Below, piece after piece: positions 18,034 through 26,946 of a stretch of 64,000 nucleotides of DNA; within the stretch, counting starts at the first letter, position 1, and every line of letters begins with the position of its first letter. Source of the DNA: Segatella copri (lineage in GTDB: Bacteria; Bacteroidota; Bacteroidia; Bacteroidales; Bacteroidaceae); NCBI RefSeq assembly GCF_949820605.1, contig NZ_CATKVU010000006.1:434001-498000 (forward strand). The letters are read 5' to 3'. The notes under the pieces were generated by a model. The model was given only the letters and a program-made list of their open reading frames with translations, was not told the origin of the DNA and ran no database searches. The translations under genes and the position numbers were made by a program.

Positions 18034-19485
18034 TTATTTGATTTCTACTTCGTGCAAATCTACGAATTCGCCATTCTTCTTCTTTCTTTCTACCAGCATG
18101 GCAAGCAGCTTGCGCTTGCGGTTGTCGGCGATGAAACGGCGGAAGAATACGTTTGGAATTGCCACACCCAGGGCGATGCAGATGATGGCGAGCGAAGCCT
18201 TGATGAGGTTGTTCATACCTACGGTTACTTCGCCTACCACGCCATGCATGTCGATGAAGGCGAACAGGGCGCGATACATCAGAACTCCCGGTACCATTGG
18301 GATAACGCTAGGAATGGTAATGCATTGGTGAGGGGTATGGAACCAATGGCGCGCCTTGATCACGATGATGCTGATGAGCGCAGAACCGGCAAGCGAACCG
18401 ATGCTCAGACCCATGTCAAGACCGATGTTGTCGTTAGATGGACCCAGATTGACGAAATTGCGGAAGCATACGGCGATGATACCGCCCACAGCTACAACCG
18501 GCAACAGACGGCGAGGTATGCTGAAGATGGTAGAGAAGCCCATGGCCGATACGGCAGCTGCGATGGCAAACTCCCAGTATTCGTGATGAGGAGTCATCGT
18601 AAGATCCTTCACGAAGTTGTCGATGTGGCAAACCTGGATGGCGAAGGCGATACCGAAAGCCATCGCGAAGAGCATCAGTAGGGTGTTCAGGGCACGAACC
18701 ATTCCCACCTCAATATATCCGTCTAGCATATCGCTTACAAAGTTGATGAGTGGAACTCCTGGCACGATGAAGAGGGCACACGCCATCAGCGGATGCCAAG
18801 GGGTATCTGAATGCATGAAGGCTGGAAGCGCTTTGGCAATCGATGGGTTGAGCGAAAGGAATGAGGTCAACCAGGCTATCAGAGTGGCTATGAAAGCCGA
18901 AATACCGATGGCTACATAGTTGTTGCAGCCCTTGGTTGGCAAGAACATTCTCAGGCGGAAACCCAGAATGGCTGCAAGCGAACAGAAGAAGAAGGCTGGC
19001 CAGTCGCAACCGAACTGGATGCAGAATCCGCCGCAGGCAAAACCGCCGCCGATGGCTACCTGCCAAGGGGTAAAGCTGCGTGGGGTGGCCTTGATGTCGT
19101 TCAGGGCCTGCTCATACTGTTCGAGTGAATAGTTATCCTTGATGGCCTTCCAGGTGAGCTTACTTACCTGGGAAATAGAGGTGAGGTTGATACCATGCTT
19201 CTCGCATCGCTGGAACTTGGAGAAGGAATGCTCCTCGTCGCTATAGTTTACCATCAGCACGTTCCAGTTGATGTAAAGGTGCATGTATCGCTCGTCGAGA
19301 CCGAGGAAAGCTGCTGCACGCTTCATGGTTCGCATGATGCGGGATGTGTCGGCAGCACTCTCCATGAGAATGCTACCGGTACGTAATAATAAGTCGAGTT
19401 TTCTCCTGAGTTCTGATTCTGCTATTTCCTTGCAGTTGCAGTTATCCTCTCCGCAAGCGCAGGTTTTCAATTCTTTTTCTGTCAT
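18034..19485 (-). CDS. Threonine/serine exporter family protein (ThrE, two-domain)
   Basis: The 483-residue product has an N-terminal Cys-rich stretch (C-A-C-G-E-D-N-C-N-C), then the ThrE/DUF1212 domain (about 25-300, with G-S-I-L-M-E-S-A-A-D-T-S-R-I and G-G-G-F-A-C-G-G-F) and a ThrE_2/DUF3815 membrane domain (about 310-450). Around ten membrane helices are visible. Corynebacterium ThrE exports Thr and Ser; this family assignment is firm, substrate less so. It begins 6 bases after the stop of the YidE-type transporter, so the two are co-transcribed. Confidence 0.88.
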   Translation of the reverse strand: MTEKELKTCACGEDNCNCKEIAESELRRKLDLLLRTGSILMESAADTSRIMRTMKRAAAFLGLDERYMHLYINWNVLMVNYSDEEHSFSKFQRCEKHGINLTSISQVSKLTWKAIKDNYSLEQYEQALNDIKATPRSFTPWQVAIGGGFACGGFCIQFGCDWPAFFFCSLAAILGFRLRMFLPTKGCNNYVAIGISAFIATLIAWLTSFLSLNPSIAKALPAFMHSDTPWHPLMACALFIVPGVPLINFVSDMLDGYIEVGMVRALNTLLMLFAMAFGIAFAIQVCHIDNFVKDLTMTPHHEYWEFAIAAAVSAMGFSTIFSIPRRLLPVVAVGGIIAVCFRNFVNLGPSNDNIGLDMGLSIGSLAGSALISIIVIKARHWFHTPHQCITIPSVIPMVPGVLMYRALFAFIDMHGVVGEVTVGMNNLIKASLAIICIALGVAIPNVFFRRFIADNRKRKLLAMLVERKKKNGEFVDLHEVEIK

Positions 19486-19491
19486 ATATGT

Positions 19492-21180
19492 TTATCCGAA
19501 TACAAAAATAATAATCTGAATGGTTACTATTCTGAGGAACATGGCGAATGGATATACATTCGCATAGCCTACAGTTGGCGCATCTGCCGAAGTCTGCTCA
19601 CGTACGTAAGCCAGGGCAGAAGGGTTGGTGTTGGCACCTGCCAATACGCCGAGTAATGTATAATAATTGATGTGGAACACGAGCTTGCCGATGATGCCGC
19701 CCAGAATGATTGGTATCATGGTGATGGCGATGCCGTAGAGAATCCAGGTCAGTCCGCTTTCTGATGCTACGGTCTGGATAAACTGTTCGCCTGTGCCGAG
19801 ACCCACGCAAGCCAGGAAGATGCAGATTCCGATTTCGCGAAGCATCAGGTTGGCTGAAATGGTATTGTAGGTAACGAGGTTGTATTTCGGTCCGAAATAA
19901 CCTATCAGAATGGCTACTACCAATGGACCGCCGGTAAGTCCGAGACGCAGATTCTCGTTGATGCCTGGGATGAAGAACGGAATGTTGGCTACGATACAAC
20001 CCAGCATGATGCCCAGGAAGATTGGGATGAGGTTAGGGTAGTTCAGACGCTTCATCTGGTTACCCAGCACCTTCTCGGTATGAGCGATGGCGAGTTCCTT
20101 GCCCACTACGGTTACGCGGTCGCCCAACTGGAGTTTCAGGTCTGGGGTTGCGATGAGGTCTACACCATTTCTGTTTACGCGGGTAATGTTGGCGCCAAGG
20201 TTGCTTCTAATCTGCAACTGGCTGATGCTCTTTCCGTTGATACCCGGTTTGGTAATCAGGATTCGGCGGTTGATGAGCTCGCTGCTGAATTCCTCGTCCT
20301 TTACGTCAACCTTCTCGCCGAGCAGGGCGATGATAGGTTCTTCTACGGTAGGATGAGCCACAATCTGCAGAATGTCGCCCTCTTCTATCACGGTCTGTCC
20401 GTTAACCACCTCGTCCTGGCGTTCGCCGTTATGACGGATAATCTTGGAAACCATGAAGTCGCGCTTCAGGAGATAGCGAATCTGCTTGACGGTATCTTTG
20501 AAAACCATCTGGTTAGAAACCTTTACGGCGAAGGTGTTCAGGGTCATCGCTTCAAGATGTCCCTTGCCTCGCTTAGCTTCATCCTCTTCCTTCTGCTTGT
20601 CTACGCGTAGCGCGAACCTTAATATAATGAAGCTGAGGATAACGCCGAGCACACCCATAGGATAGGCGATGGCATAGCCGGCTGCGATGGATGGGGCGTC
20701 GATGTGGCGCAAGTCGCTGAATGCCTGCTGGGCTGCACCCAATCCAGGAGTGTTGGTTACGGCACCCGAAAGGATACCTGCCATAGAGGTGATGGATGTT
20801 CCCGAAAATGAGAAGATGACCAAGGTAGTAATGATACTCAGGGCCACAACAATCATGCTGAGCAGGTTGAGACTCTTGCCGCCGTTCTTGAACGAAGCGA
20901 AGAAGCCCGGACCTACCTCCAGACCGATAGAGTAGACAAAGAGGATCAAGCCAAATTCCTTGAGGAAGTGGAGCAGATGCTCGTCAAGGTTGAGAGAGAA
21001 ATGTCCAAAGATAAGACCGATGAACAGAATCCAAGCCAAGCCCAGGGAAACACCTTTTACTCTGAGCTTACCTAAACACAAACCCAAGGCGATGACCAGC
21101 GAAAGAATCATCACAGAGTGGGCTACTCCGCCTCCCCAAAGGTCTGGGAAGCCATAAAATAGATTTTTTAAAATCTCCAT
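19492..21180 (-). CDS. AspT/YidE/YbjL family putative transporter with two RCK_C domains
   Basis: The 562-residue product has two membrane halves of 5-6 helices (about 1-185 and 385-562) around a cytosolic region with two TrkA-C/RCK_C modules (about 205-285 and 290-370). The duplicated membrane motif (G-P-G-F-F-A-S-F in the first half, L-G-x-G-T-G-E-Q-F in the second) is typical of aspartate:alanine exchanger relatives. Substrate is unknown. A -7 element lies at 21260-21253. Paired with ThrE, a role in amino-acid efflux or exchange is a reasonable inference. Confidence 0.85.
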   Translation of the reverse strand: MEILKNLFYGFPDLWGGGVAHSVMILSLVIALGLCLGKLRVKGVSLGLAWILFIGLIFGHFSLNLDEHLLHFLKEFGLILFVYSIGLEVGPGFFASFKNGGKSLNLLSMIVVALSIITTLVIFSFSGTSITSMAGILSGAVTNTPGLGAAQQAFSDLRHIDAPSIAAGYAIAYPMGVLGVILSFIILRFALRVDKQKEEDEAKRGKGHLEAMTLNTFAVKVSNQMVFKDTVKQIRYLLKRDFMVSKIIRHNGERQDEVVNGQTVIEEGDILQIVAHPTVEEPIIALLGEKVDVKDEEFSSELINRRILITKPGINGKSISQLQIRSNLGANITRVNRNGVDLIATPDLKLQLGDRVTVVGKELAIAHTEKVLGNQMKRLNYPNLIPIFLGIMLGCIVANIPFFIPGINENLRLGLTGGPLVVAILIGYFGPKYNLVTYNTISANLMLREIGICIFLACVGLGTGEQFIQTVASESGLTWILYGIAITMIPIILGGIIGKLVFHINYYTLLGVLAGANTNPSALAYVREQTSADAPTVGYANVYPFAMFLRIVTIQIIIFVFG

Positions 21181-21252
21181 TTTTCTTTATCTATTAATGT
21201 AAATACTGATTTTTCAAAAACATTCTTTCTTATCGATTTCTGAAATCGATTG

Positions 21253-21423
21253 CAAAGGTATAGATAAAAACGAAAGCAAAACTCGTTTTATGTTTAAAAG
21301 CTACGAATGCGGCTATAAGTGTTTACTATAGCGAAAATAGGCTTTGCGGGCTTTTCTTTTCTCTTTCTCATGCATTTCTAGCCCTTTCTATGTTCTTTAT
21401 ATCAGTTTTTTTTCGTAATTTTG
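21253..21423. promoter_or_regulatory. Divergent promoters for YidE-type transporter (-) and mnmA (+)
   Basis: CAAAGGTA at 21253-21260 reads TACCTTTG on the minus strand. TAATTTTG at 21416-21423 is the plus-strand -7 element, 29 bases before the mnmA ATG. Confidence 0.65.
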
Positions 21424-21452
21424 CAACCGGATTATTATAAACAGGAAAGAAT

Positions 21453-22535
21453 ATGCTGAATATTGATGAAATAAAGGATAAGAGAATTGCCGTGCTCCTT
21501 TCGGGGGGTGTCGACAGTTCGGTTGTGGTTTGGGAGTTTGCCCAGCTGGGCCTGCATCCTGATTGCTTCTACATCAAGATTGGTCCTGAGGAGAAAGAGG
21601 AGTGGGACTGCTCTTCGGAGGAGGACCTGGAGATGGCTACGGCTGTGGCTAGAAAGTATGGGTGCAAGCTGCAAGTGGTTGACTGCCATCATGAATATTG
21701 GAACGAGGTAACCCGTTATACGATGGAGAAGGTGAAGGCTGGTTTTACGCCTAATCCGGATGTAATGTGCAACCGCCTGATTAAGTTTGGTGCCTTCGAT
21801 GAGAAGATGGGTCACAACTACGACCTCATCGCCACGGGGCATTATGCGCAGACCGAAACGGATGAAAATGGCGATAAATGGCTTGTCACGAGTCCTGATC
21901 CTGTGAAAGACCAGACCGATTTCCTGGCTCAGATAGAGAGCTGGCAATTGAAAAAAGCGATTTTCCCTATCGGCCATCATATCAAGAATGAGGTTCGCGA
22001 GATAGCCGAAGAGGAGCATCTGATAAATGCTAAGCGCAAGGACAGTCAGGGAATCTGCTTCCTGGGACAGATAAATTATAATGATTATATCCGCCGTTAT
22101 CTGGGCGAAAAGCCGGGCGATGTCATAGAGATGGAAACGGGCAAGCGCATAGGCGAGCACAAGGGTTTGTGGTTTCATACCATCGGCCAGCGCAAGGGCT
22201 TGGGCTTTGGCGGCGGTCCCTGGTTCGTGATTAAGAAGGATGTAGAGAACAATATCCTGTATGTGAGTCATGGTTATGATCCGCAGTCGGCATACAAGAA
22301 GGATTTTCCTCTCCATGATTTCCATTTCCTCACACGCGAGGTTGCGATGCAGAAGGTAACTTTCAAGATTCGCCATACGCCGGAGTATCATCCTGCTAAG
22401 ATAGAAAAGCTAGAAGACGGCCGCTGGATGATTCATTCAGAAGAGGCGATTCATGGTGTGGCTCCCGGCCAGTTCTGTGTAGTTTATGATGAGCATCATC
22501 ATCGTTGCTATGGCTCGGGCGAGATTACGGTATAA
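21453..22535 (+). CDS. mnmA: tRNA-specific 2-thiouridylase MnmA
   Basis: The 360-residue product has the PP-loop S-G-G-V-D-S-S at residues 17-23 for ATP binding. The catalytic pair is Cys106 (N-P-D-V-M-C-N-R) and Cys202 (S-Q-G-I-C-F-L-G). Together these thiolate U34 of tRNA Lys/Glu/Gln, using sulfur relayed from a desulfurase. Length and domain order (PP-loop, central, C-terminal beta barrel) are standard, apart from a slightly divergent G-x-D-S substitute spacing at the start. It is monocistronic with its own promoter and terminator. Confidence 0.95.
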   Translation: MLNIDEIKDKRIAVLLSGGVDSSVVVWEFAQLGLHPDCFYIKIGPEEKEEWDCSSEEDLEMATAVARKYGCKLQVVDCHHEYWNEVTRYTMEKVKAGFTPNPDVMCNRLIKFGAFDEKMGHNYDLIATGHYAQTETDENGDKWLVTSPDPVKDQTDFLAQIESWQLKKAIFPIGHHIKNEVREIAEEEHLINAKRKDSQGICFLGQINYNDYIRRYLGEKPGDVIEMETGKRIGEHKGLWFHTIGQRKGLGFGGGPWFVIKKDVENNILYVSHGYDPQSAYKKDFPLHDFHFLTREVAMQKVTFKIRHTPEYHPAKIEKLEDGRWMIHSEEAIHGVAPGQFCVVYDEHHHRCYGSGEITV

Positions 22536-22544
22536 AAAGAAAAA

Positions 22545-22584
22545 GGGAGTATCATCAGCATTTTTTCATTTGCTGAATACTCCC
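22545..22584. terminator. Terminator after mnmA
   Basis: GGGAGTATCATCAGCA (22545-22560) pairs with TGCTGAATACTCCC (22571-22584) with a small bulge. The T-run lies in the loop rather than after the stem, and AT-rich sequence follows. Confidence 0.6.
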
Positions 22585-22602
22585 AATATTTATAATTCTG
22601 TT

Positions 22603-22875
22603 TCAGGCATTTTGCTCGTGGGCATAATTTGCATAGTTGCCCAAAATCTGTTCAATATGGATTACTTCTGGACAAGAATCCCAAGTAAAGCCACCCCCCA
22701 TGAGATACCAGTTGTTTCTTTCTTTTACTGGGACTTTTTTCATGCTTGGGAATGCAGAGATAGGCATCGTTATGGAACGGCCATCTTGCAGGGTAACTTC
22801 AAACTTACCTCTTTTGGGAAAGGATAAAGCCTTTATCTTTGGCTTCACATCCCAATAACCTTCTTTCTGATACAT
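22603..22875 (-). CDS. DUF2442 domain protein
   Basis: The 90-residue product has the DUF2442 pattern: K-A-L-S-F...F-E-V-T-L-Q-D-G-R-S-I-T-M-P-I-S-A-F-P. DUF2442 genes recurrently follow DUF4160 genes and the pair has been discussed as a possible toxin-antitoxin module. Here the gap is 4 bases. DUF2442 would be the likely DNA-binding or antidote partner; this is inferred from pairing alone. Confidence 0.7.
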   Translation of the reverse strand: MYQKEGYWDVKPKIKALSFPKRGKFEVTLQDGRSITMPISAFPSMKKVPVKERNNWYLMGGGFTWDSCPEVIHIEQILGNYANYAHEQNA

Positions 22876-22879
22876 ATTC

Positions 22880-23170
22880 TTACTCTTTTATTTTAATGAT
22901 TTTTATTGTCTTACCTTTCTTAAACTGCTTCCATTGATGAAGTAATTTAGATTGGTATTTTTCTGCTATCTTAATCACTTCTTTGACCTGCTTATCTGTT
23001 AAGTCACCTTGTTTTGCCAATTCTATATTTGGCTCTAACCAAATTTTGCAGAGTTCTTCTGTCCCTCGTTTACCCACATGAACATGAGCTCTGTTTTCAT
23101 GGAAATCTGTATTGTAAAACAGAAAGTTCCATATTATTTTGGCAGTTATATAGAGAAGTACTTTAGGCAT
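22880..23170 (-). CDS. DUF4160 domain protein
   Basis: The 96-residue product starts M-P-K-V-L and has the family's core H-E-N-R-A-H-V-H-V near residues 24-32, followed by an acidic/basic helix with W-L-E-P and a C-terminal K-rich tail. DUF4160 is a small domain of unknown function, often the first gene of a two-gene unit with DUF2442, as here. The unit has its own -7 element (23216-23209). Confidence 0.75.
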   Translation of the reverse strand: MPKVLLYITAKIIWNFLFYNTDFHENRAHVHVGKRGTEELCKIWLEPNIELAKQGDLTDKQVKEVIKIAEKYQSKLLHQWKQFKKGKTIKIIKIKE

Positions 23171-23208
23171 AATTTAATATAATCTTATTGCTTTAACAAA
23201 TCTATTTG

Positions 23209-23216
23209 CAAAGATA
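23209..23216 (-). promoter_or_regulatory. -7 element of the DUF4160-DUF2442 pair
   Basis: The minus strand reads TATCTTTG, 39 bases before the DUF4160 ATG. Confidence 0.6.
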
Positions 23217-23293
23217 CAAAGTTTTAGCGAAACAATAGCACTTTTATTGATTTATTTCTCTAAAAAATCAAACTGCATAGGAATTTATACTTT

Positions 23294-23782
23294 TTACCCT
23301 TCCCCGATAATGTTGTCCAGCAATCCCTGGCAGGCATCTTCGAGAAGCGTGATGACGAGCTCGAAGTCGCTATAGTCGCCATAATACGGATCGGGAACGG
23401 TGGTGTATTCACGATGGTGGGTCAGGAAATCGGCCATGCGCACTACTTTCTTCCTATCAGACTCTGAAGAAGCCATGGAGGTTATGGCACGGTAGTTTTC
23501 GTTGTCCATTACCACGATGGTTTCGAAACGGGCGAAGTCTGACTTCTGAAACTGGCGGGCATGGCTGTTGAAATTGTAGCCATGCTCGGCGCCACATTTG
23601 CGCATGCGGCTGTCGGGCAACTGACCTATGTGCCAGCCACCGATGCCCGCAGAATCGATTTCAAACTCATCCTGAAGCCCTGCTTTTTCTACAAGACTCT
23701 TCATGATTCCCTCGGCTGCCGGAGAGCGGCAGATGTTGCCCAGGCAGATAAATAATACGGTATGTTTACCTTTCTTTGTCAT
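23294..23782 (-). CDS. Low-molecular-weight protein-tyrosine phosphatase
   Basis: From the ATG at 23782 the product is 162 residues. The P-loop C-L-G-N-I-C-R-S (C-x5-R, residues 13-19) and the general-acid loop V-P-D-P-Y-Y identify the LMW-PTP fold. Members dephosphorylate Tyr on proteins such as capsule-synthesis kinases, or low-molecular-weight phosphoesters. The frame is open to 23836, but the -7 element at 23813-23806 would put transcription start after that point, so the internal ATG is chosen. Confidence 0.9.
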   Translation of the reverse strand: MTKKGKHTVLFICLGNICRSPAAEGIMKSLVEKAGLQDEFEIDSAGIGGWHIGQLPDSRMRKCGAEHGYNFNSHARQFQKSDFARFETIVVMDNENYRAITSMASSESDRKKVVRMADFLTHHREYTTVPDPYYGDYSDFELVITLLEDACQGLLDNIIGEG

Positions 23783-23805
23783 GTTGCTAACTTTTTTTTT
23801 GTTTG

Positions 23806-23813
23806 CAAAGTTA
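23806..23813 (-). promoter_or_regulatory. -7 element that fixes the LMW-PTP start
   Basis: The minus strand reads TAACTTTG. It lies 24 bases before the ATG at 23782 and inside the longer open frame, excluding the upstream start. Confidence 0.65.
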
Positions 23814-23888
23814 GCATAAATCTCTGTATTATGCAAGATTTTTCTTCATTTTTCTTCCCACAAATTCTTAATTCTCACTTTATTTCCG

Positions 23889-23896
23889 TATATTTG
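23889..23896 (+). promoter_or_regulatory. -7 element of the SLC13 gene
   Basis: TATATTTG matches the TAnnTTTG consensus, 17 bases before the ATG. Confidence 0.6.
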
Positions 23897-23913
23897 CAGC
23901 CAAAAAACAGCAC

Positions 23914-25776
23914 ATGACAACAACACTTATCATATTGGTTATTACGGTAGCCCTATTCATCTGGGGCAGGGTGAGGGCCGACATCGTGGCGCTTACCGCC
24001 CTGGCAGCACTCCTGGTTCTGGGTATCCTGACGCCTGCCGAGGCGCTGGCGGGCTTCTCTTCGCCCATCGTCATCATGATGATAGGACTCTTCGTGGTGG
24101 GTGGAGCTATCATGCAGACCGGACTTGCCAAGCTTACGGGCAATAAACTCATGGCGCTCTCGCGCGGCAACGAAACCGTTACCTTTCTGCTCGTAATGCT
24201 CGTAACCTCCTTTATCGGCGCCTTCGTGAGCAATACCGGAACGGTGGCCCTCATGATGCCTATCATCATGAGCATAGCTGCGGGCTCGGGCATGCAGTCG
24301 TCGCGTTTCCTCATGCCGCTCGCCTTTGCCGGAAGTCTGGGCGGAATGCTCACCCTCATCGGTACGCCGCCCAACCTGGTTATCGATGAAGTATTGACCG
24401 AGAGCGGTTATCAGCCGCTTGCCTTCTTCAGCTTCTTCCCTGTGGGCATCATCGTCATCGCCATCGGCATCATCGTGCTCATGCCGCTCAGCAAAATCTT
24501 CCTCAGCAAAAAGCAGAGCGGTAAGAAAAAGAAGCAGGGCAAATCGCTTGATGACCTGGTAGACGAATATCAGCTGCTTGATAATTTGCATCGCTACATC
24601 GTGCCTAGCCGCCGCCCTTCTGCCACCCTCGACGAGAATGGCGAGCAGATGGATATCGTGGGCAAAACCCTGAAGGATCTGAGCATCCAGAAGAAATATG
24701 GCGTGAGTATCATCGAGATAAGAAACGAGAAGAAATCACGACTGGGACTGGTGAAGGATGTGAGCCAGAACATGGCGAAGAGCAGCAGCACCATTCAGGT
24801 TCACGATACCTTATATATAATAGGTGAGGAGGAGAAGATGAAATGCTTTGCCAACGATTACGGCCTCAGGAAGATGAAGGATGTGAAGATTGATTTCTAC
24901 GACTTGGGACTGACCGAAATCGTGGTGATGCCTACGTCTAATTTTGCCGGTCTGCGCATAGGCGATGCCAACCTGCGCAAGCGTTTCGGCATCAACGTGC
25001 TGGGCGTAAAGCGTGGCGATGAATATATTACCGACAATCTGATAGCCACCAAGCTGCATGTGGGCGATATGCTCCTGGTGCAGGGCGAATGGACCAATTT
25101 GGCTCATCTGGCTACCGATACGAGCAACTGGGTGGTTATCGACCAGCCAGAGAAGACTGCCGACAAGGTGCTCTTGGATTACAAGGCGCCTGTTGCGGCT
25201 GCCATCATGCTGCTGATGATTGCGATGATGGTATTCGATTTCATTCCTGTGGCTCCGGTCACGGCGGTCATCATCGCCGGACTGCTGACCGTCTTTGCCG
25301 GTTGTTTCCGGAATGTGGAGGCGGCTTACAAGACCATCAACTGGGAGAGCATCGTGCTGATAGCCGCCATGATGCCGATGTCTACGGCGCTTGAGAAGAC
25401 GGGTGCTTCTGCCTTGGTTTCTCAGGGGCTGGTAGAGAGTTTGGGTTCGATGGGACCTACAGCTCTCTTGGCAGGTATCTACTTCACCACTTCTCTGATG
25501 ACGATGTTTATCAGCAATACTGCCACGGCTGTGCTGATGGCTCCTATTGCCCTGGTGGCGGCCCGACAGGTAGGTGTGAGTCCTTATTCCTTCCTCTTTG
25601 CGGTTACGTTGGGCGCCAGCATGTGCTTTGCCTCTCCGTTCTCCACGCCTCCTAATGCGCTGGTGATGAAGGCGGGTGGTTATACGTTTATGGATTACGT
25701 GAAGGTAGGTTTGCCTCTGCAGATTATCATCGGCGTTGTGATGACCTTCGTTCTTCCGCTCCTTTTTCCTTACTAA
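23914..25776 (+). CDS. SLC13 / CitT-type carrier with two RCK_C domains
   Basis: The 620-residue product has membrane halves at about 1-190 and 425-620 with a cytosolic insert holding two TrkA-C/RCK_C domains (about 225-310 and 320-400). The two S-N-T motifs (V-S-N-T-G-T-V-A and I-S-N-T-A-T-A-V) are the substrate/Na+ motifs of the divalent-anion family. Relatives transport dicarboxylates, sulfate or similar anions; the RCK insert suggests nucleotide or ligand control. It is monocistronic with promoter and terminator. Confidence 0.87.
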   Translation: MTTTLIILVITVALFIWGRVRADIVALTALAALLVLGILTPAEALAGFSSPIVIMMIGLFVVGGAIMQTGLAKLTGNKLMALSRGNETVTFLLVMLVTSFIGAFVSNTGTVALMMPIIMSIAAGSGMQSSRFLMPLAFAGSLGGMLTLIGTPPNLVIDEVLTESGYQPLAFFSFFPVGIIVIAIGIIVLMPLSKIFLSKKQSGKKKKQGKSLDDLVDEYQLLDNLHRYIVPSRRPSATLDENGEQMDIVGKTLKDLSIQKKYGVSIIEIRNEKKSRLGLVKDVSQNMAKSSSTIQVHDTLYIIGEEEKMKCFANDYGLRKMKDVKIDFYDLGLTEIVVMPTSNFAGLRIGDANLRKRFGINVLGVKRGDEYITDNLIATKLHVGDMLLVQGEWTNLAHLATDTSNWVVIDQPEKTADKVLLDYKAPVAAAIMLLMIAMMVFDFIPVAPVTAVIIAGLLTVFAGCFRNVEAAYKTINWESIVLIAAMMPMSTALEKTGASALVSQGLVESLGSMGPTALLAGIYFTTSLMTMFISNTATAVLMAPIALVAARQVGVSPYSFLFAVTLGASMCFASPFSTPPNALVMKAGGYTFMDYVKVGLPLQIIIGVVMTFVLPLLFPY

Positions 25777-25796
25777 GGATTTTTGATATCAAAATA

Positions 25797-25840
25797 AAAG
25801 CCCCTGATGTTTTTCCCGCATTGGGGGCTCTTTTTTTTTA
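25797..25840. terminator. Bidirectional terminator after the SLC13 gene
   Basis: AGCCCCTGATG pairs with CATTGGGGGCT around a short loop. Nine T follow on plus and TTTTATTTTG on minus. Confidence 0.8.
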
Positions 25841-25926
25841 TCGGATTAAATCAGGCCTTTTTATTTTCCCAATTAGGGAGATTTTTTTCTCCAACTGGGC
25901 AAATGATTTTGCGCGCTTTCTGAATC
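25797..25926 (-). ncRNA. Candidate small RNA
   Basis: A minus-strand -7 element (TATCTTTG, 25940-25933) with no coding frame below it is followed by a hairpin of about 13-base arms (25868-25898, CCCAATTAGGGAGA against TCTCCAACTGGG) and then the terminator at 25840-25797. The predicted transcript is about 130 bases. It could instead be a decayed promoter. Confidence 0.3.
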
Positions 25927-25961
25927 ACGATGCAAAGATACGAAATCCCGTTTTATCAGTT

Positions 25962-26090
25962 GTGCGATAGCGTGCGATGTCGTGCGATAGCGGAACATTT
26001 TCCGCTAATCTCTTTTCTTCGTGTTCACGGAAGTTGGGACAGATGTTTTCAACGATGTTGGACAGTTGTTTTCAACGATGTTGGACAGTT
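25962..26090. repeat. 10-bp and 23-bp tandem repeats
   Basis: Three 10-base copies of GTGCGATAGC (middle copy GTGCGATGTC) lie at 25962-25991. Two perfect 23-base units beginning GTTTTCAACGATGTTGGACA lie at 26045-26067 and 26068-26090, with a decayed partial copy just before (26029-26044). Confidence 0.75.
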
Positions 26091-26148
26091 GTTCCTTATT
26101 ATAGCTCGAATCGGCAACAAGATAGGTCTTCATACGGCATGATTTCTC

Positions 26149-26334
26149 CTAATTGAGGGCGGAATACTGAAAAATAGCCCCATTTATCTCCACTTCGAGT
26201 ATCGGGAAGAGCATCGGAAATAAGGTTTCCTGCATGTCTTTTGATGCCTGAGAGATGGCAAATTTTACAAATTCAGTACCCTTGCTGGGTTTGGGCTTCG
26301 CCGGAGCGATGTTGCTAAAAATATTATAATCCAT
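26149..26334 (-). pseudogene. N-terminal fragment of a DUF3987-type (primase/helicase-like) gene
   Basis: A 61-residue frame begins M-D-Y-N-I-F-S-N-I-A and runs through F-A-I-S-Q-A-S-K-D-M-Q-E-T-L-F-P-M-L-F-P to a stop. This resembles the start of much longer Bacteroidota DUF3987 proteins associated with mobile elements, as I recall them; the rest of the gene is missing. The truncation point runs into tandem repeats. It is most likely a remnant of an excised or decayed element, though a small functional protein cannot be excluded. Confidence 0.45.
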
Positions 26335-26383
26335 TGCTTTTTAGAGAGTTAAATCAAATTTCATGTTCATTTTTTCTTGCTTG

Positions 26384-26541
26384 CAGTCTCAGTCTCAGAG
26401 TCTCAGTTGTTTTTTTATGGTCTCGCTTCCTATATATATTATATATAACTAATTAATAATCATTAAGTTATAACGATTTAAGAAGCGGGTTTGAAGTTGG
26501 AATGTGACATTTTTCCTAACTGAGACTGAGATTTGAGACTG
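26384..26541. repeat. Imperfect inverted CTCAGT-rich repeats around an AT-rich core
   Basis: CAGTCTCAGTCTCAGAGTCT at 26384 is mirrored by AACTGAGACTGAGATTTGAG at 26518. The core between them (26420-26500) is very AT-rich with TATATATATTATATATA. Confidence 0.6.
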
Positions 26542-26691
26542 TTTTGAAGAGGAAATGAGGGTAGGGATAATCCTGTTACCGGCCCCCCGAAATCCCCATT
26601 TCCTCTAGAAAGCCTCACTCCGTTTTATCTCTTTTTACCCTCGCAATCATCAAAAAATTGTTTGCGGTTCTCTGTCATCTCTTAATAGTAG

Positions 26692-26889
26692 TATAGTAGT
26701 ATCAACATTCCTCTTCTGGAGTTTTCAAGTCGTTATTTCAGCGAAGAACGCAACGAAGAAGGGGTGGAAGTTCATTCAAAAATAGAACTGCAGCCACTCA
26801 ATAAGGATGGCTTCGAGACCATAGAAATTCCGGAAGATAATGAAGCCAAGATTGCTACCATCGGCGTTTTGAAATACATTATCCGTTAA
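26692..26889 (+). pseudogene. 3' remnant of a protein-coding gene
   Basis: An open frame of 65 codons without any start codon ends at TAA 26887. Its translation (ending K-I-A-T-I-G-V-L-K-Y-I-I-R) has ordinary codon use and a mix of charged and hydrophobic residues, as expected of a real C-terminus. The family is not recognised. Upstream the frame is closed by TAG at 26689. Confidence 0.35.
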
Positions 26890-26894
26890 AGATA

Positions 26895-26946
26895 AAAGGG
26901 CAAAAGCATTACCTTGTCAATATATGGTATGATGCTTTTGCCCTTT
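26895..26946 (-). terminator. Hairpin terminator downstream of the AAA-ATPase gene
   Basis: AAAGGGCAAAAGCAT (26895-26909) pairs perfectly with 26932-26946 across a 22-base loop. It shares GGGCAAAAGC with the palindrome at 2158-2220. Confidence 0.6.

Noticed and set aside
18052..18681. Plus-strand open frame of 209 codons
   Set aside because: Antisense of the ThrE membrane domain; composition is an artefact of codon bias.
23783..23836. Longer start for the LMW phosphatase
   Set aside because: The -7 element at 23813-23806 lies within it.
25930..26142. 70-residue plus-strand frame
   Set aside because: Consists mostly of the 10- and 23-bp tandem repeats; starts inside a minus-strand promoter.
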